DNA of 64,000 nt, taken from the NCBI RefSeq assembly GCF_016718685.1, contig NZ_JADKCX010000001.1, forward strand, positions 1 to 64,000, in the 5' to 3' direction. A program made the position numbers and the translations under genes. A model generated the notes under the pieces. The model saw nothing but the letters and a program-made list of their open reading frames with translations. It was not told the origin of the DNA and did no database searches. This document shows, piece by piece, positions 47,080 to 57,066 of the stretch (its first letter is position 1; the number at the start of each line of letters is the position of its first letter). The DNA is from Haliscomenobacter sp. Lineage in GTDB: Bacteria > Bacteroidota > Bacteroidia > Chitinophagales > Saprospiraceae.

Positions 47080-47206
47080 TGCAGCGTTTATTATTTAAAG
47101 CAGCCACGAGAAAAATTAGTTCGTTTCTTTGTTGAAAAGGGATAAAAATTAGTTATTGATGCAAATTGACCGGCTACGCATCCGTCAGATCAATTAAAAA
47201 CACAAA

Positions 47207-47242
47207 GGGTCGGCTACCACTCATTCCAATGGTAGCCGACCC
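47207..47242 (-). terminator. Terminator after ECF sigma gene
   Basis: Perfect 13-bp stem (gggtcggctacca / tggtagccgaccc) with 10-base loop; on the minus strand a T-rich tract (TTTGTGTTTTT) follows. Confidence 0.75.
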
Positions 47243-47272
47243 TCAACTTTTCAACCCTAAACTTTTCAACTC

Positions 47273-47854
47273 TTACTGCAGAATCACCTCTTTCTCCTCC
47301 ACCATCTTCCGAATGTTGATCAGCGCATAACGCATCCGACCTAAGGCAGTGTTGATGCTTACCCGCGTCAACTTGGCAATTTCTTTGAAGCTCATATCCG
47401 CATAGTGGCGCAGGATGACAACCTCGCGTTGTTCCGGTGGAAGCATGTCCACCAGGTGGCGCACTTTGTCGTGCGTTTGGCTGCGGATAATGGTTTGTTC
47501 GGAGTTGAAGTCCGGCGTCTGAAGAACGTCGAAAATATCGAAGGTATCGGTAGGAGATACTTTTGGACGGCGCTTGGTGCGGCGGAAATAATCTACGCAC
47601 ATGTTGTACGAGATGCGCATGGCCCACTGTAGGAACTTTCCTTCGTGGTTGTATTTACCGCGGCGCAGGGTATCAATGATCTTGATGAAAACTTCTTGAA
47701 AGATGTCTTCAGCAAGGCTTTGATCCTTGACGAATAGGTAAATAGAGGTATAAATTTTTTGTTGATGGCGATTGAGCAATTCTTCGAATGCTCTTTCGTT
47801 TCCTTCCAAATAGCAGGCGATGAGCTGCTGATCGTTTAGCTGTGTAACTTGCAT
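47273..47854 (-). CDS. ECF-type RNA polymerase sigma factor
   Basis: 193 residues. Sigma-70 region 2 (AFEELLNRHQQKIYTSIYLFVKDQSLAEDIFQEVFIKI) and region 4 (LPPEQREVVILRHYADMSFKEIAKLTRVSINTALGRMRYAL) are present, without regions 1 or 3, as in ECF sigma factors. No anti-sigma gene is adjacent. It could be the partner of the PorX pathway but that would only be a guess; many ECF sigmas occur in these genomes. The 327-base divergent gap to uvrA has no gene but contains two related motifs aactttttgt upstream of uvrA. Confidence 0.9.
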   Translation of the reverse strand: MQVTQLNDQQLIACYLEGNERAFEELLNRHQQKIYTSIYLFVKDQSLAEDIFQEVFIKIIDTLRRGKYNHEGKFLQWAMRISYNMCVDYFRRTKRRPKVSPTDTFDIFDVLQTPDFNSEQTIIRSQTHDKVRHLVDMLPPEQREVVILRHYADMSFKEIAKLTRVSINTALGRMRYALINIRKMVEEKEVILQ

Positions 47855-48181
47855 AACTAAATAGTTTGAAGCAATGGGATCAATAATCCGTTAAAACTTT
47901 TTAGTGTAGAAGTTTCAGCCGATAAGCCTGCGTTTTAGTGAAGTAATAATGTTTTGGAAGAAAAACTAGTAATGACTCAAAGATAAACGCAATAATTTAA
48001 TGAAAAAACAGTTTAGTCGATTTTTTTTAAAATTAACCAAACATTAAGGTTTTTCTAGGGTTTCCCCTAATGCCTGAAGCTACACAAATTTGCTGTGTAA
48101 AACTTTTTGTGCGCATCTTTTGCAGAGACAGGTGCTCTATTAAACTTTTTGTATCTTGCATGCTCTAACTGCCGTTACATT

Positions 48182-51027
48182 ATGAAACAAAAGGCTACCA
48201 TTGAAGCGCCTCTTCCGACAACAGGCACTGACCATTGGATTCAGATTCGGGGTGCTCGCGGGAACAACCTTAAAAACATCAATTTAGACATCCCCAAGAA
48301 CCAATTGGTCGTGGTTACGGGAGTTTCGGGTTCGGGTAAATCCACGATCACGATGGATACCCTCTATGCTGAAGGCCAGCGGCGCTACGTAGAAAGCCTC
48401 TCTTCTTATGCCCGGCAGTTTTTGGGCCGCATGAAAAAACCGGAGGTCGACTACATCAAAGGTATTTGTCCGGCCATCGCCATTGAGCAAAAAGTAAGCA
48501 CCAGCAATGCGCGCTCTACCGTGGGGACTTTGACCGAAATATATGATTACCTGCGCATGTTGTATGCCAGAGTAGGCCGGACTTATTCGCCCATCTCGGG
48601 GGCTCAGGTGAAAAAGCACGAAGTTAAAGACGTCAACGACTACATCCATACGTTTCCAGCAGGCACGCGGGTCCAATTGTTCATCCCTCTACCTTATAAG
48701 TACAAAGACCGCTTGCTGGATCGAGAGCTGAGTCTTTTGTTGCAAAAAGGGTACAGCCGCTTGCGCAAAGCAGGGGAATTGATGGACATCCAGGATTTCC
48801 TCAGCAGCAAGGATCCCATCCTGAAATTGAAAATTGAGGACATCCCCACGGATACCTTATACATTTTGATCGACCGTTTTGCGGTAAGTGAAGAAGAAGA
48901 CAACATCCGCCGGATTGCCGACTCCATCCAGACCGCTTTTTACGAAAGTGAAGGTGAATGTTGGGTAGATGTGGTCGGCAGCGCGGCCATGAAGGGTTTC
49001 AACAACCGTTTTGAGCTGGACGGTCTGCTCTTCATCGAACCCAACCCGCAGCTTTTCAACTTTAACAATCCCTTTGGCGCGTGTCCAAGTTGTGAAGGAT
49101 TCAGCATGGTGATGGGGATTGATGAAGACAAAGTGGTGCCCGACAAATCCTTGTCCTTGTACGAAGGCGCCATTGCTTGTTGGAAAGGGGAAAAATTGGG
49201 ACTTTGGCTCGAAGAAGTGCTGGCGCAGGCCCACAAGTACAATTTCCCGGTGCATTTGCCTTATCGAGACTTGAGCAAAGAACAGCGGAACATGCTTTGG
49301 AAAGGCACCAGTTCCTTTGGAGGCATTCACGCGTTTTTCAAAGAGTTGGAGGAAAAAGCCTACAAGGTTCAAAACCGAGTGATGCTGGCGCGTTACCGTG
49401 GCCGTACCCTTTGCCCAACCTGTGAAGGCGCTCGCCTACGCGTAGAAGCCTCTTATGTGAAAGTTGGCGGCAGAGGAATCCATGAACTGATTGATGAACC
49501 GATTGACGAACTGTATCAATTTTTCAAGGGCATCGATCTGGGTGATTTTGATAAAAAAGTAGGCAATCGCCTCTTGCAAGAAATCAGCTCCCGCTTGCAA
49601 TACATGTGTGATTTGGGGCTGGGTTACCTGACGCTCAATCGGGTTTCGGCCACATTGAGCGGGGGGGAAACCCAGCGCATCAACCTCACCCGCTTGTTGG
49701 GCAGCAACCTCACCAGCTCGATGTACATCCTGGATGAACCCAGTGTGGGGCTACATCCCCGCGATACCGAACGATTGGTAAAAGTACTCCGCACACTGCG
49801 TGATTTGGGCAACACCGTCATCGTGGTAGAGCACGAAGAAGACCTGATCAAAAATGCCGATTATCTGATTGATATTGGCCCGGCGGCGGGTATCCACGGC
49901 GGTGAGGTGGTTTTTGCCGGCCCTTATGCCGACATTTATACCGATGCTGCCAATAGTTTGACCACCCTGTACATGAGTGGGCGCATGGAAATTCCAGTGC
50001 CCAGTATCCGCCGCAAAACCAGCGATTTTATCTGGGTAAAGGGGCGCAACAAAACAATCTTCAAAACATTGATGTGGCCTTTCCGCTGCATACGATGATT
50101 GCGGTGAGTGGGGTTTCTGGTTCGGGTAAAACCACTCTCGTGAAACAAATCTTGTATCCTGCCCTCAAAAGAGAACTGGGCGAAGCCACCCCCAAAGCAC
50201 CAGGTTTACACCGGGGAATCGAAGGCCCGTTTAAAAAAATCAAAGCGGTTGAAATGGTCAACCAAAGTCCGATCGGCAAGTCCTCGCGCTCCAATCCGGT
50301 GACTTATGTAAAGGCGTATGATGCCATCCGCGACTTGTTTACGAACCAGCAATTGGCCAAAATCCGGGGCTTCAAACCCAAACACTTTTCCTTCAATGTA
50401 GACGGTGGCCGTTGTGATGCCTGCAAGGGCGAAGGTGAACAAATCATCGAAATGCAATTCCTGGCCGATGTGCGCCTGGAATGTGAGGTTTGCCAAGGCA
50501 AACGTTTCAAAACCGAAGTGCTTGATGTAGTATACAAAGGCAAAAACATCCACGAGGTATTGGAAATGAGCATCGATGAGGCCATGGAATTTTTTGCTGA
50601 GCACAAAGACATCATCTCCAAAATCAAACCTTTGCAGGATGTTGGACTGGGCTACGTACACCTGGGGCAGTCTTCCAGCACCTTGTCTGGTGGCGAAGCC
50701 CAACGGGTAAAATTGGCCTCTTTCCTGAACCAGGAACATGCCAATCAACACGTGCTGTTCATCTTCGACGAACCCACAACGGGACTGCACTTTCACGACA
50801 TCCGCAAGCTATTGGATGCCCTCAATGCCCTGGTGGAAAAAGGACATACCGTCATTGTGGTTGAACACAACCTGGAAGTGATCAAATCCGCTGACTGGGT
50901 GATTGACCTGGGGCCCGATGGGGGCAAAGGCGGCGGAAGTCTGGTTTATCAAGGAGTGCCGGAGGGCTTGGCGACAGTGGAAGGGTCGCTTACAGGGCAG
51001 TATTTGCAGGAGAAACTTCCTCACTAA
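48182..51027 (+). pseudogene. uvrA: Excinuclease ABC subunit A, one frameshift
   Basis: Start chosen at 48182 (MKQKATIEAPLP); the in-frame upstream ATG has a hydrophobic leader unsuited to UvrA. Two ABC modules: Walker A GVSGSGKST near residue 55 and again in the second half (SGVSGSGKTTL), signatures LSGGETQRINL and LSGGEAQRVKL, and both zinc-finger cysteine pairs (CPSC, CPTC and CDAC, CEVC). The frame breaks near 50040 because one G is missing in GGGG; adding it reads VKGAQQNNLQNIDVAFPLH and gives a complete 948-residue protein. Damage recognition in nucleotide excision repair. Loss of uvrA would be costly, so an indel error is likelier. Confidence 0.9.
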
Positions 51028-51035
51028 GCACAACG

Positions 51036-51463
51036 ATGCATTTTTTTCACTTTCCTATTTCTCTGCCTGGGACTTTTACTGGCAACCAACAGTTATGCCA
51101 TGTTTTCGAAAGCGCCGGCAGCAAATGATCCAGTGGCCACGAATGTCAACCCGGAGGCTAAACTGGGCATCGATGACCTGAAAAACATGACGGTCAAAGA
51201 AATTGAAGCAAAAATTGGCCACGAACTGACCTGGAAACAGAAATTGGGCATCAAAATGCTCAAAAATAAAGCGGCCAAGGCAGAAAGACATCCTGAAAAA
51301 CCCGCTGCTAGCGGCAGTACTTTGATTGGACTTTTGCTGGGTTTAGTTTTGTTCCTTATCGGAGTATTGATCGCTTATATCGCTTTTGCGATGAAAGAAT
51401 GTCATCAAAGGAGCCTGGATCGGAGCCGCCGTAGTGTTGGTATTGTATTTGGTGGTATTGTAA
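51036..51463 (+). pseudogene. Small secreted or membrane protein, three indels
   Basis: Starts nine bases after uvrA. With one T removed from the T7 run it reads MHFFTFLFLCLGLLLATNSYA, a signal peptide, then a helical segment (IDDLKNMTVKEIEAKIGHELTWKQKL), a hydrophobic helix (STLIGLLLGLVLFLIGVLIAYIAF) and, after two missing bases near 51390 and 51412, ADERMSSKGAWIGAAVVLV ending in LYLVVL and TAA. The corrected protein has 142 residues and two membrane helices. Without correction the frame runs through the terminator into fabG. Family uncertain (PspC/YqaE-like two-helix proteins are similar in layout). Confidence 0.5.
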
Positions 51464-51499
51464 AAAAGACTTCAATTAACCAGGAATTCGTTGGAAGAA

Positions 51500-51528
51500 G
51501 GGATGCAAGATCAATTGCATCCCTTTTT
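51500..51528 (+). terminator. Rho-independent terminator upstream of fabG
   Basis: Perfect 9-bp stem gggatgcaa / ttgcatccc with 6-base loop and TTTTT; it ends the uvrA-small gene unit and shows that fabG is a separate transcript. Confidence 0.8.
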
Positions 51529-51591
51529 CATTTGGGCAAATTCCCCCTCCTTCCTTACCTTTATCCCCACAAAACAAAAAACCAAGGCCTG

Positions 51592-52338
51592 ATGAAACTA
51601 TTGCAGGACAAAGTGGCGCTCGTAACCGGTGGTTCACGGGGAATCGGAGCGGCCATTGTAAAAAGATTTGCGGAACAAGGTGCCCATGTTGCCTTTACGT
51701 ATCGGTCTTCCGCCGCCCAGGCTGAAGCCATTGTTGCAGAGCTGGAAGCACTCGGCGTAAAAGCCAAAGCTTATGCCTCTGATGCGGGTAATTTTGCGGA
51801 AGCAGAAGCCTTGATCAATGCAGTGGTTGCCGATTTTGGCAAACTCGATGTTTTGGTCAACAATGCCGGGATTACCCAGGATACCCTGATGCTGCGCATG
51901 AGTGAGGAACAGTGGGACAAAGTGATCACCACCAACCTCAAATCGGTGTTCAACCTATCCAAATTCGCGCTACGCCCCCTGATGAAAGCAGGCGGTGGCT
52001 CGATCATCAACATGAGCTCGATTGTGGGCATTACGGGCAATGCGGGGCAAGCCAACTACGCGGCGTCAAAGGCGGGCATCATTGGCTTCAGCAAATCACT
52101 GGCCAAAGAAATGGGTTCACGCGCCATTCGTTGCAATGTGATTGCACCAGGTTTCATTGAAACCGACATGACCGAAGCGCTGGATGAAAAAACCCGCGAT
52201 GCTTATTTGGCCAACATTCCGCTCAAACGTTTTGGCAAGGCCAATGAAGTAGCTGATCTCTGCGTTTTTCTGGGCTCTGATTTGTCGACTTATGTGTCTG
52301 GGCAGACCATTTCGGTTTGTGGAGCATTACACACTTAA
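51592..52338 (+). CDS. fabG: 3-oxoacyl-[acyl-carrier-protein] reductase FabG
   Basis: Start at 51592 (MKLLQDKVALVTGGSRGIGA) gives 248 residues, the normal size; the frame that begins upstream is the broken small membrane gene. SDR features: TGGSRGIG cofactor loop, NNAGI, catalytic S143, Y156 and K160 (NYAASKAG), and FIETDMTEALDE. Reduces beta-ketoacyl-ACP with NADPH in the fatty-acid elongation cycle. A terminator lies just upstream. Confidence 0.93.
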   Translation: MKLLQDKVALVTGGSRGIGAAIVKRFAEQGAHVAFTYRSSAAQAEAIVAELEALGVKAKAYASDAGNFAEAEALINAVVADFGKLDVLVNNAGITQDTLMLRMSEEQWDKVITTNLKSVFNLSKFALRPLMKAGGGSIINMSSIVGITGNAGQANYAASKAGIIGFSKSLAKEMGSRAIRCNVIAPGFIETDMTEALDEKTRDAYLANIPLKRFGKANEVADLCVFLGSDLSTYVSGQTISVCGALHT

Positions 52339-52342
52339 GGAT

Positions 52343-52438
52343 AATGACGAATTTTTCGAATGAGTTTTTGCAGAATAACATTGTTTAAGTGAACCCCAAT
52401 TTCGTATTCGTTATTCGTCACTCGAAAAATTCGTCATT
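52343..52438. repeat. ATTCGTCATT-type inverted repeat
   Basis: Perfect 17-base arms aatgacgaatttttcga (52343-52359) and tcgaaaaattcgtcatt (52422-52438) in the 114-base gap between fabG and the DinB-like gene. Confidence 0.55.
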
Positions 52439-52452
52439 CATAATTCTCCTCC

Positions 52453-52962
52453 ATGCTCGATCAATCCTTCCTCCAACTGTTCACGACGGAAATCAAACGC
52501 CGCCTGTTTGAAGAATCACAGGTACGTCTGGAACGTTGTTTAAACGAACTCAGTGAAACCGACATTTGGTGGCGGCCCAACGAAAACTCCAATAGTGTAG
52601 GTAACCTGGTGTTGCATCTTTGTGGAAATGCCCGACAGTGGATATTGACAGGTTTGGGTGGTGCAACGGACCAACGCAAACGTCAAGCTGAATTTGATGA
52701 ACGCGGCCCGGTATCAAGAGCAGAACTCATCCAAAAAGTACAACAACTGATGTCTGAAATCAACGTCGTGCTTGATCGCTTGACACCGGCAGATATCGAA
52801 CGTCCCATCGTTGTTCAAGGATTCAACGAAACGGGCATGAGTATCCTCATTCACGTGGTGGAACACTTCTCCTACCACGTGGGACAAATGGCCTATATTG
52901 TAAAGGCCAGGCTAGACAAACCAACCAACTTTTACGGAGGAATCAATTTGAATAACGAATGA
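52453..52962 (+). CDS. DinB-like/DUF1572 protein
   Basis: 169 residues with the four-helix DinB/YfiT fold signs: a metal-ligand His in NLVLHLCGNARQWI and the HVVEHFSYHVGQMAY helix with two more histidines, i.e. the usual His triad. DUF1572 is a DinB-superfamily branch whose members are probably metal-dependent thiol transferases or similar enzymes; the substrate is unknown. Flanked by ATTCGTCATT repeats on both sides. Confidence 0.85.
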   Translation: MLDQSFLQLFTTEIKRRLFEESQVRLERCLNELSETDIWWRPNENSNSVGNLVLHLCGNARQWILTGLGGATDQRKRQAEFDERGPVSRAELIQKVQQLMSEINVVLDRLTPADIERPIVVQGFNETGMSILIHVVEHFSYHVGQMAYIVKARLDKPTNFYGGINLNNE

Positions 52963-52985
52963 CGATTGTCAAGTGACGAATTATT

Positions 52986-53050
52986 CGAATGACGAGTGAC
53001 GAATTTGTCGGTAATGCGGGCATTTTCCGGAATTCGTCACTCGTTATTCG
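52986..53050. repeat. ATTCGTCATT-type hairpin between convergent genes
   Basis: Arms cgaatgacgagtgacgaatt (52986-53005) and aattcgtcactcgttattcg (53031-53050) match at 19 of 20 positions; more attcgtta units follow to 53075. Convergent location suggests a terminator role. Confidence 0.55.
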
Positions 53051-53096
53051 TCATTCATTATTCGTTATTCGTTATTCGAATCATTCATCACTTTCG

Positions 53097-53396
53097 CTAC
53101 CGTACCAGCGCCGAAACTTTCCTAAGCTTTGATCGACTCACGCTGAACGTCGGACTGTAATCGTCCGCGTCTTTGTTGATCAATCCGGCTTGTTCCATCA
53201 TATCGAGTCGATGTTGGAGCAGTTCCGCATCCAACTTGGTGTGGATGAGCAAATCAACCCAGGTAGCTTCGGGCCATTCTCGCAAACATTGCAAAACGGC
53301 GGAGGTCTCCGGGTGACAAAGTAGTTCCAAAATGCCAATGGCTTTACTTACTTTTTCACCCTCGGTGAAAAAGCGGTTCTTCTTGCTAGTGTTCAT
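53097..53396 (-). CDS. ArsR-like winged-helix transcriptional regulator
   Basis: Start chosen at 53396 (MNTSKKNRFFTEGEKVSKAIGILELL). 99 residues, a winged helix with LLCHPETSAVLQCLREWPEATWVDLLIHTKLDAELLQHRLDMMEQAGLI in the manner of ArsR/SmtB regulators; no classical metal-binding ELCVCD motif is visible. Target genes are unknown. Confidence 0.75.
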   Translation of the reverse strand: MNTSKKNRFFTEGEKVSKAIGILELLCHPETSAVLQCLREWPEATWVDLLIHTKLDAELLQHRLDMMEQAGLINKDADDYSPTFSVSRSKLRKVSALVR

Positions 53397-53556
53397 GGTG
53401 TGTTTCAGTGTTTCATAAGCAAAGACAATCATTGATGATCACATCAACATGCTTTTACGAATCCTTGGACAAAAGGTTACAGCAGCGGGGAATTTTTTTT
53501 AATTTTCACCCGTAGAATTTTTTTATTCTCCTTTTTTAACCAAAAACCATTGAACC

Positions 53557-55161
53557 ATGCCAATCAGAATGGAAGAAGATGACCCCCAGGGAGGGGGTAA
53601 CCGCCGCCCGAATTCTCCAGATAACAACCGGGGAGGGGGAGGAATGGGTTGGTTGATCCAACTTTTGCCGCTGGCCATCCTTTTTTTGATCAAGCGCCCT
53701 AAACTGCTTTTTCCCATCCTGATTTTAGGTGGAATCTGGTACTTTTTCCTGGGGGGGCAGGAAATGCTCAGTGGAGGTGAACCTACGGAATATGTCGACA
53801 ACCAGGATGAAGACGCTCCCGTACAATTTTCATTGGGCGCTTCCTTGAGCGAAGAACGTTTTGATAAAGCCCAGGTTTTTGAACCCCTGGCATATAGCCA
53901 ATCCGGCAGTTTGAACCGCCTACCCCGCAAAATGAGCCTGAAGCAATATGCTCCTCGCCCCATGCACCAGGGCGGCCAAGGTTCTTGCGTCGGTTGGGCC
54001 AGTGCCTATGCTGCCCGCACCATCCTGCAAGCACGCGCCACGGGTCAAAATCCCAATCAGGTGGTTTTTAGTCCGGCGTTTTTGTACAATCAAATTCACC
54101 TCGACAATTGCCAGGGTGCCTACATGATTGAGGCCATGAAAAACATGTCCCAAAATGGAGCAATGCCCTTTCAGTCTTTTGGATACGATGAATCAACGTG
54201 TGAAAACTATCCCTCTAAAACAGAAATCCGGCAGGCACAACAATACCGCATCAAGGGCTATAACCGCTTGACCGTAGGTGCTGACGAATACACCCCGGAC
54301 GTTGAAGCCATCAAACAAAACCTGGCGCAAGGTGCTCCGGTGGTCATTGGCATGATGGTGGGTGGATCATTTATGAACAACATGATTGGCCGCAAAGTGT
54401 GGCAACCCACCCGCAGTGACTACAACATGGGCGGATTTGGAGGGCACGCCATGTGTGTAATCGGCTACGATGACGATTTCGAAGGAGGGGCTTTACAAAT
54501 CATGAATTCCTGGGGCGAAGACTGGGGTGATCGGGGAATTTTTTGGATGAGTTATGAAGATTTTGAATACTTCACCAAAGAAGCTTATGGTCTTTACCCG
54601 ATGGGATCTGCACAAGACAAGCAGGTGAATCCCGGCAAGATGGCCATTGAGTTTGGGCTTTATGACAATGAACAAAAAGCAGTGATACCGGTGAAACAAG
54701 TCGGGGATATTGTATTCCGCACCAGTCAGCCTTTAGCCAAAGGACGGAAATTTAAAGCCTTGATTGCCAATTCGGTGGATTGTTATGTATACATTTTTGG
54801 CCAGGAAACCGATAATTCCAGTTATGTATTGTTTCCGTATACCGACAAACACGACCCTTATTGTGGGATCGTGGGAACGCGCCTTTTCCCCAAGGATCAT
54901 TCCATGGTTCCGGATGCTACCGGGCAACGCGACCATATGGCCATTGTCATCAGCAAAACAGAGTTGGATTATGATGCCATGAATGAGAAGATCAATGATG
55001 CGCCGGGTGCCAACTACGCGGACAAATTAAAAGCAGCCCTGGGCAACCAGCGTATGCGCACCGCCGCCTTTAAAGCCGGCAACAATACGATTGCCTTTGA
55101 AGCCGATGTTAAAGAAAGTGCGGCATTGGTGGGTGTAGTCATTGAAGTAGACAAAAAGTAG
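53557..55161 (+). CDS. Papain-family (C1A) cysteine protease, membrane-anchored
   Basis: 534 residues. A glycine-rich cytoplasmic start and a membrane helix (WLIQLLPLAILFLIKRPKLLFPILILGGIWYFFL) precede a C1A papain fold: Q-G-x-x-S-C144 in GGQGSCVGWASAYAA, H297 in GGHAMCVIGYDDD and N317 in IMNSWGEDWGDRG complete the triad. The last 190 residues look like a DUF4384-type beta-sandwich (GRKFKALIANSVDCYVYIFGQE, VLFPYTDKH). Probably cleaves envelope or extracellular proteins. Monocistronic with terminator after the stop. Confidence 0.85.
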   Translation: MPIRMEEDDPQGGGNRRPNSPDNNRGGGGMGWLIQLLPLAILFLIKRPKLLFPILILGGIWYFFLGGQEMLSGGEPTEYVDNQDEDAPVQFSLGASLSEERFDKAQVFEPLAYSQSGSLNRLPRKMSLKQYAPRPMHQGGQGSCVGWASAYAARTILQARATGQNPNQVVFSPAFLYNQIHLDNCQGAYMIEAMKNMSQNGAMPFQSFGYDESTCENYPSKTEIRQAQQYRIKGYNRLTVGADEYTPDVEAIKQNLAQGAPVVIGMMVGGSFMNNMIGRKVWQPTRSDYNMGGFGGHAMCVIGYDDDFEGGALQIMNSWGEDWGDRGIFWMSYEDFEYFTKEAYGLYPMGSAQDKQVNPGKMAIEFGLYDNEQKAVIPVKQVGDIVFRTSQPLAKGRKFKALIANSVDCYVYIFGQETDNSSYVLFPYTDKHDPYCGIVGTRLFPKDHSMVPDATGQRDHMAIVISKTELDYDAMNEKINDAPGANYADKLKAALGNQRMRTAAFKAGNNTIAFEADVKESAALVGVVIEVDKK

Positions 55162-55186
55162 GGGCAACCCTACACCATAAAAAAAG

Positions 55187-55211
55187 CCACCTGGCGAATG
55201 CCGCCAGGTGG
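55187..55211. terminator. Hairpin terminator after cysteine protease
   Basis: Perfect 10-bp stem ccacctggcg / cgccaggtgg with 5-base loop; A-rich before and T-rich after, so it could act bidirectionally. Confidence 0.7.
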
Positions 55212-55318
55212 TCCCATTTTCGCACACTGATTATTGCCATGATAAAAAATATCGGAAAGAAAAGAACAGACCATAAATTTTTGGGATCATGTAGTCTGCC
55301 CTTCAGTAAAATCTTCGG

Positions 55319-55912
55319 TTAGAAGCGGATACCTGCACTCAGGGTCAACACATTGTTCCGCCCCGTCGTATTGGCAAAATAATCTGACATGCCAATTTCG
55401 TAGTTCAGGTCAACAGTAAGGATGGTGATGTCCATACCCAGGCCAACGTTGGCACCCCAGCTGAAGGTCTTCAAGTCGTCTTTGCTGAAGGGGATTCCAG
55501 GTTTTTCGTTGACCGCCATGATCATTGTTGGGGTCACCCCACCTTTCAGGAAGAGGTTGAGCAATTGTTTTTTGCCCGTAATGTCGAAACCGATGTTCAC
55601 TGGAGCTTTGAGGGCCTGGATGGTGGTTTCTTCTTTAAATTTCACCTGTGTATCGGTGCTGAGGTCGTTTACCAGGCGAGCGGTATAGTTGTTGAAGTGC
55701 AAGCCAGGGCTGAGGAACAGTTTTTTTCCGCCAACGCGCAAATCTACACCAGCGTTCCAACCCACTCTTGCGGATGCTTGCAAATCATTCAGATTGCCAT
55801 TGACAGCGGAGAGGTTTACCCCGAATTTGGGATTGATTACGGTTTGGGCTTGGGTGCTGTATGCTGAAAAAGTGATCAAAGCCACTGCTACAATTGCCTG
55901 CAAAGTTCTCAT
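55319..55912 (-). CDS. PorT-family outer-membrane barrel protein
   Basis: 197 residues with a signal peptide (MRTLQAIVAVALITFSAYSTQA) and an eight-strand outer-membrane barrel pattern (PKFGVNLSAVNG, GWNAGVDLRVGGKKLFLSPGLHF, PVNIGFDITGKKQLLNLFLKGG, ending VLTLSAGIRF), typical of PorT-like/OMP_b-brl_2 proteins. The genuine PorT is larger, so this is a family member only. Confidence 0.85.
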   Translation of the reverse strand: MRTLQAIVAVALITFSAYSTQAQTVINPKFGVNLSAVNGNLNDLQASARVGWNAGVDLRVGGKKLFLSPGLHFNNYTARLVNDLSTDTQVKFKEETTIQALKAPVNIGFDITGKKQLLNLFLKGGVTPTMIMAVNEKPGIPFSKDDLKTFSWGANVGLGMDITILTVDLNYEIGMSDYFANTTGRNNVLTLSAGIRF

Positions 55913-56041
55913 CGTTTTCTTGTTTTTTTGGTGTTTAAATCGAATATGACCCTAAAACGTTTGAGGGATTTTGTTTTAGCACATTAAAAAGGCACTTAAA
56001 CATAACTTTAAAGTTTCCTTCAGAAAGTGTTAACACTTGAA

Positions 56042-56890
56042 CTACTGGCAGGTAGTGATCCGCAATCCTTTGAAGGGATACATCCGGCCAATAAAGTTTT
56101 TGTCTTCCACCGAGAGCTGTACATTCCAGCGCACTTCGAACCCATCCAGGGTCAATTGTTTGGGAACGGAATAGTGCATGATCGAAAGTGGATCGTATTT
56201 GCAAAACTGGGTTTGTACACTGCTGTACTTGCGGAACAAATTTTGGTCAACATCCTGTCGATCCCAACCCTGGGTTTGCGCATAATAGGTGTATACTTTT
56301 TCCAGGTTCCACTGGATGTTTTGTAATGGGTGTTGGTGTTCGTGGATCAATCCGAGGGCATGACCAAATTCATGGAGGGTAGTGCGGCGGATCTCATAGT
56401 CGGGCGTACGGTCGGTAAACCAGCCAAAATTCATGGTTTTAGACAAAGAGTCGAGGTAGAGGGCATCCCTCCCCATATACGACCACGAACCTTCTTTGGG
56501 GTTCAATCCGATGCGAATTTCGGCTTTGCCCCGGCGAACAAATTGAAAGCGGACATTGCCGTACAGTTCCCATTCACGGGCGGCTTTTTCGATGCGCAGC
56601 CGTAAGGTATTGCTGAGGCTATCCATAAATTTTACCCGGATGACCTGGCCGACGGTCCAAAGCTTGTTGCGGATCACCGCCGAACGGAGGTTTTCATCCT
56701 CCTCGCCTTCGAGGTGTTTATCGATGCAGGTATAGATGGCATGGGGATCTTCGCTCAGGGTTTCGATTTGTTGTTCCAATAAATCACCGAGGTCGGTGTC
56801 CTGGTCTGCCACCATTTCGCAAGCAGAACTTAACAGACCTAGGGTGAGGATTAAAAACCAAAACGAGGTTGAAAAATGGCGCGCTTTCAT
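56042..56890 (-). CDS. Astacin-like zinc metalloprotease lipoprotein
   Basis: Start chosen at 56890 (MKARHFSTSFWFLILTLGLLSSAC), giving a lipobox LSSAC at residues 20-24; the longer frame would hide it. 282 residues. Zinc site H173-E174-F-G-H177-A-L-G-L-I-H183-E is the extended M12A/astacin-type HExxHxxGxxHE, and the Met-turn is SIMHYS. The pro-region (LEQQIETLSED...) is short. Exported to the envelope, it would cut proteins at the surface or in the periplasm. Confidence 0.88.
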   Translation of the reverse strand: MKARHFSTSFWFLILTLGLLSSACEMVADQDTDLGDLLEQQIETLSEDPHAIYTCIDKHLEGEEDENLRSAVIRNKLWTVGQVIRVKFMDSLSNTLRLRIEKAAREWELYGNVRFQFVRRGKAEIRIGLNPKEGSWSYMGRDALYLDSLSKTMNFGWFTDRTPDYEIRRTTLHEFGHALGLIHEHQHPLQNIQWNLEKVYTYYAQTQGWDRQDVDQNLFRKYSSVQTQFCKYDPLSIMHYSVPKQLTLDGFEVRWNVQLSVEDKNFIGRMYPFKGLRITTCQ

Positions 56891-57066
56891 GGCGGTATAT
56901 TTTAAGTGATGAACGACCAATTGATTTACCTTACAAAGGTCGTTCATCGGCTTGCGCCAAACATCACCGCAAAAAGGGGGGGAGGAAAAATCCCCATTTA
57001 TGAGGAGGAAGGGTAGATGCGTTTGACATCTCAAAATGCAGCACCCTGAAGACGTATTTTTGTCAC

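Noticed and set aside
47273..47854. Naming this ECF factor SigP, the PorX partner
   Set aside because: No adjacency or sequence signature was available to support this.
51100..52338. A 412-residue fusion of a membrane protein with FabG
   Set aside because: A clear terminator and the FabG start at 51592 lie inside it; the join results from indels in the small gene.
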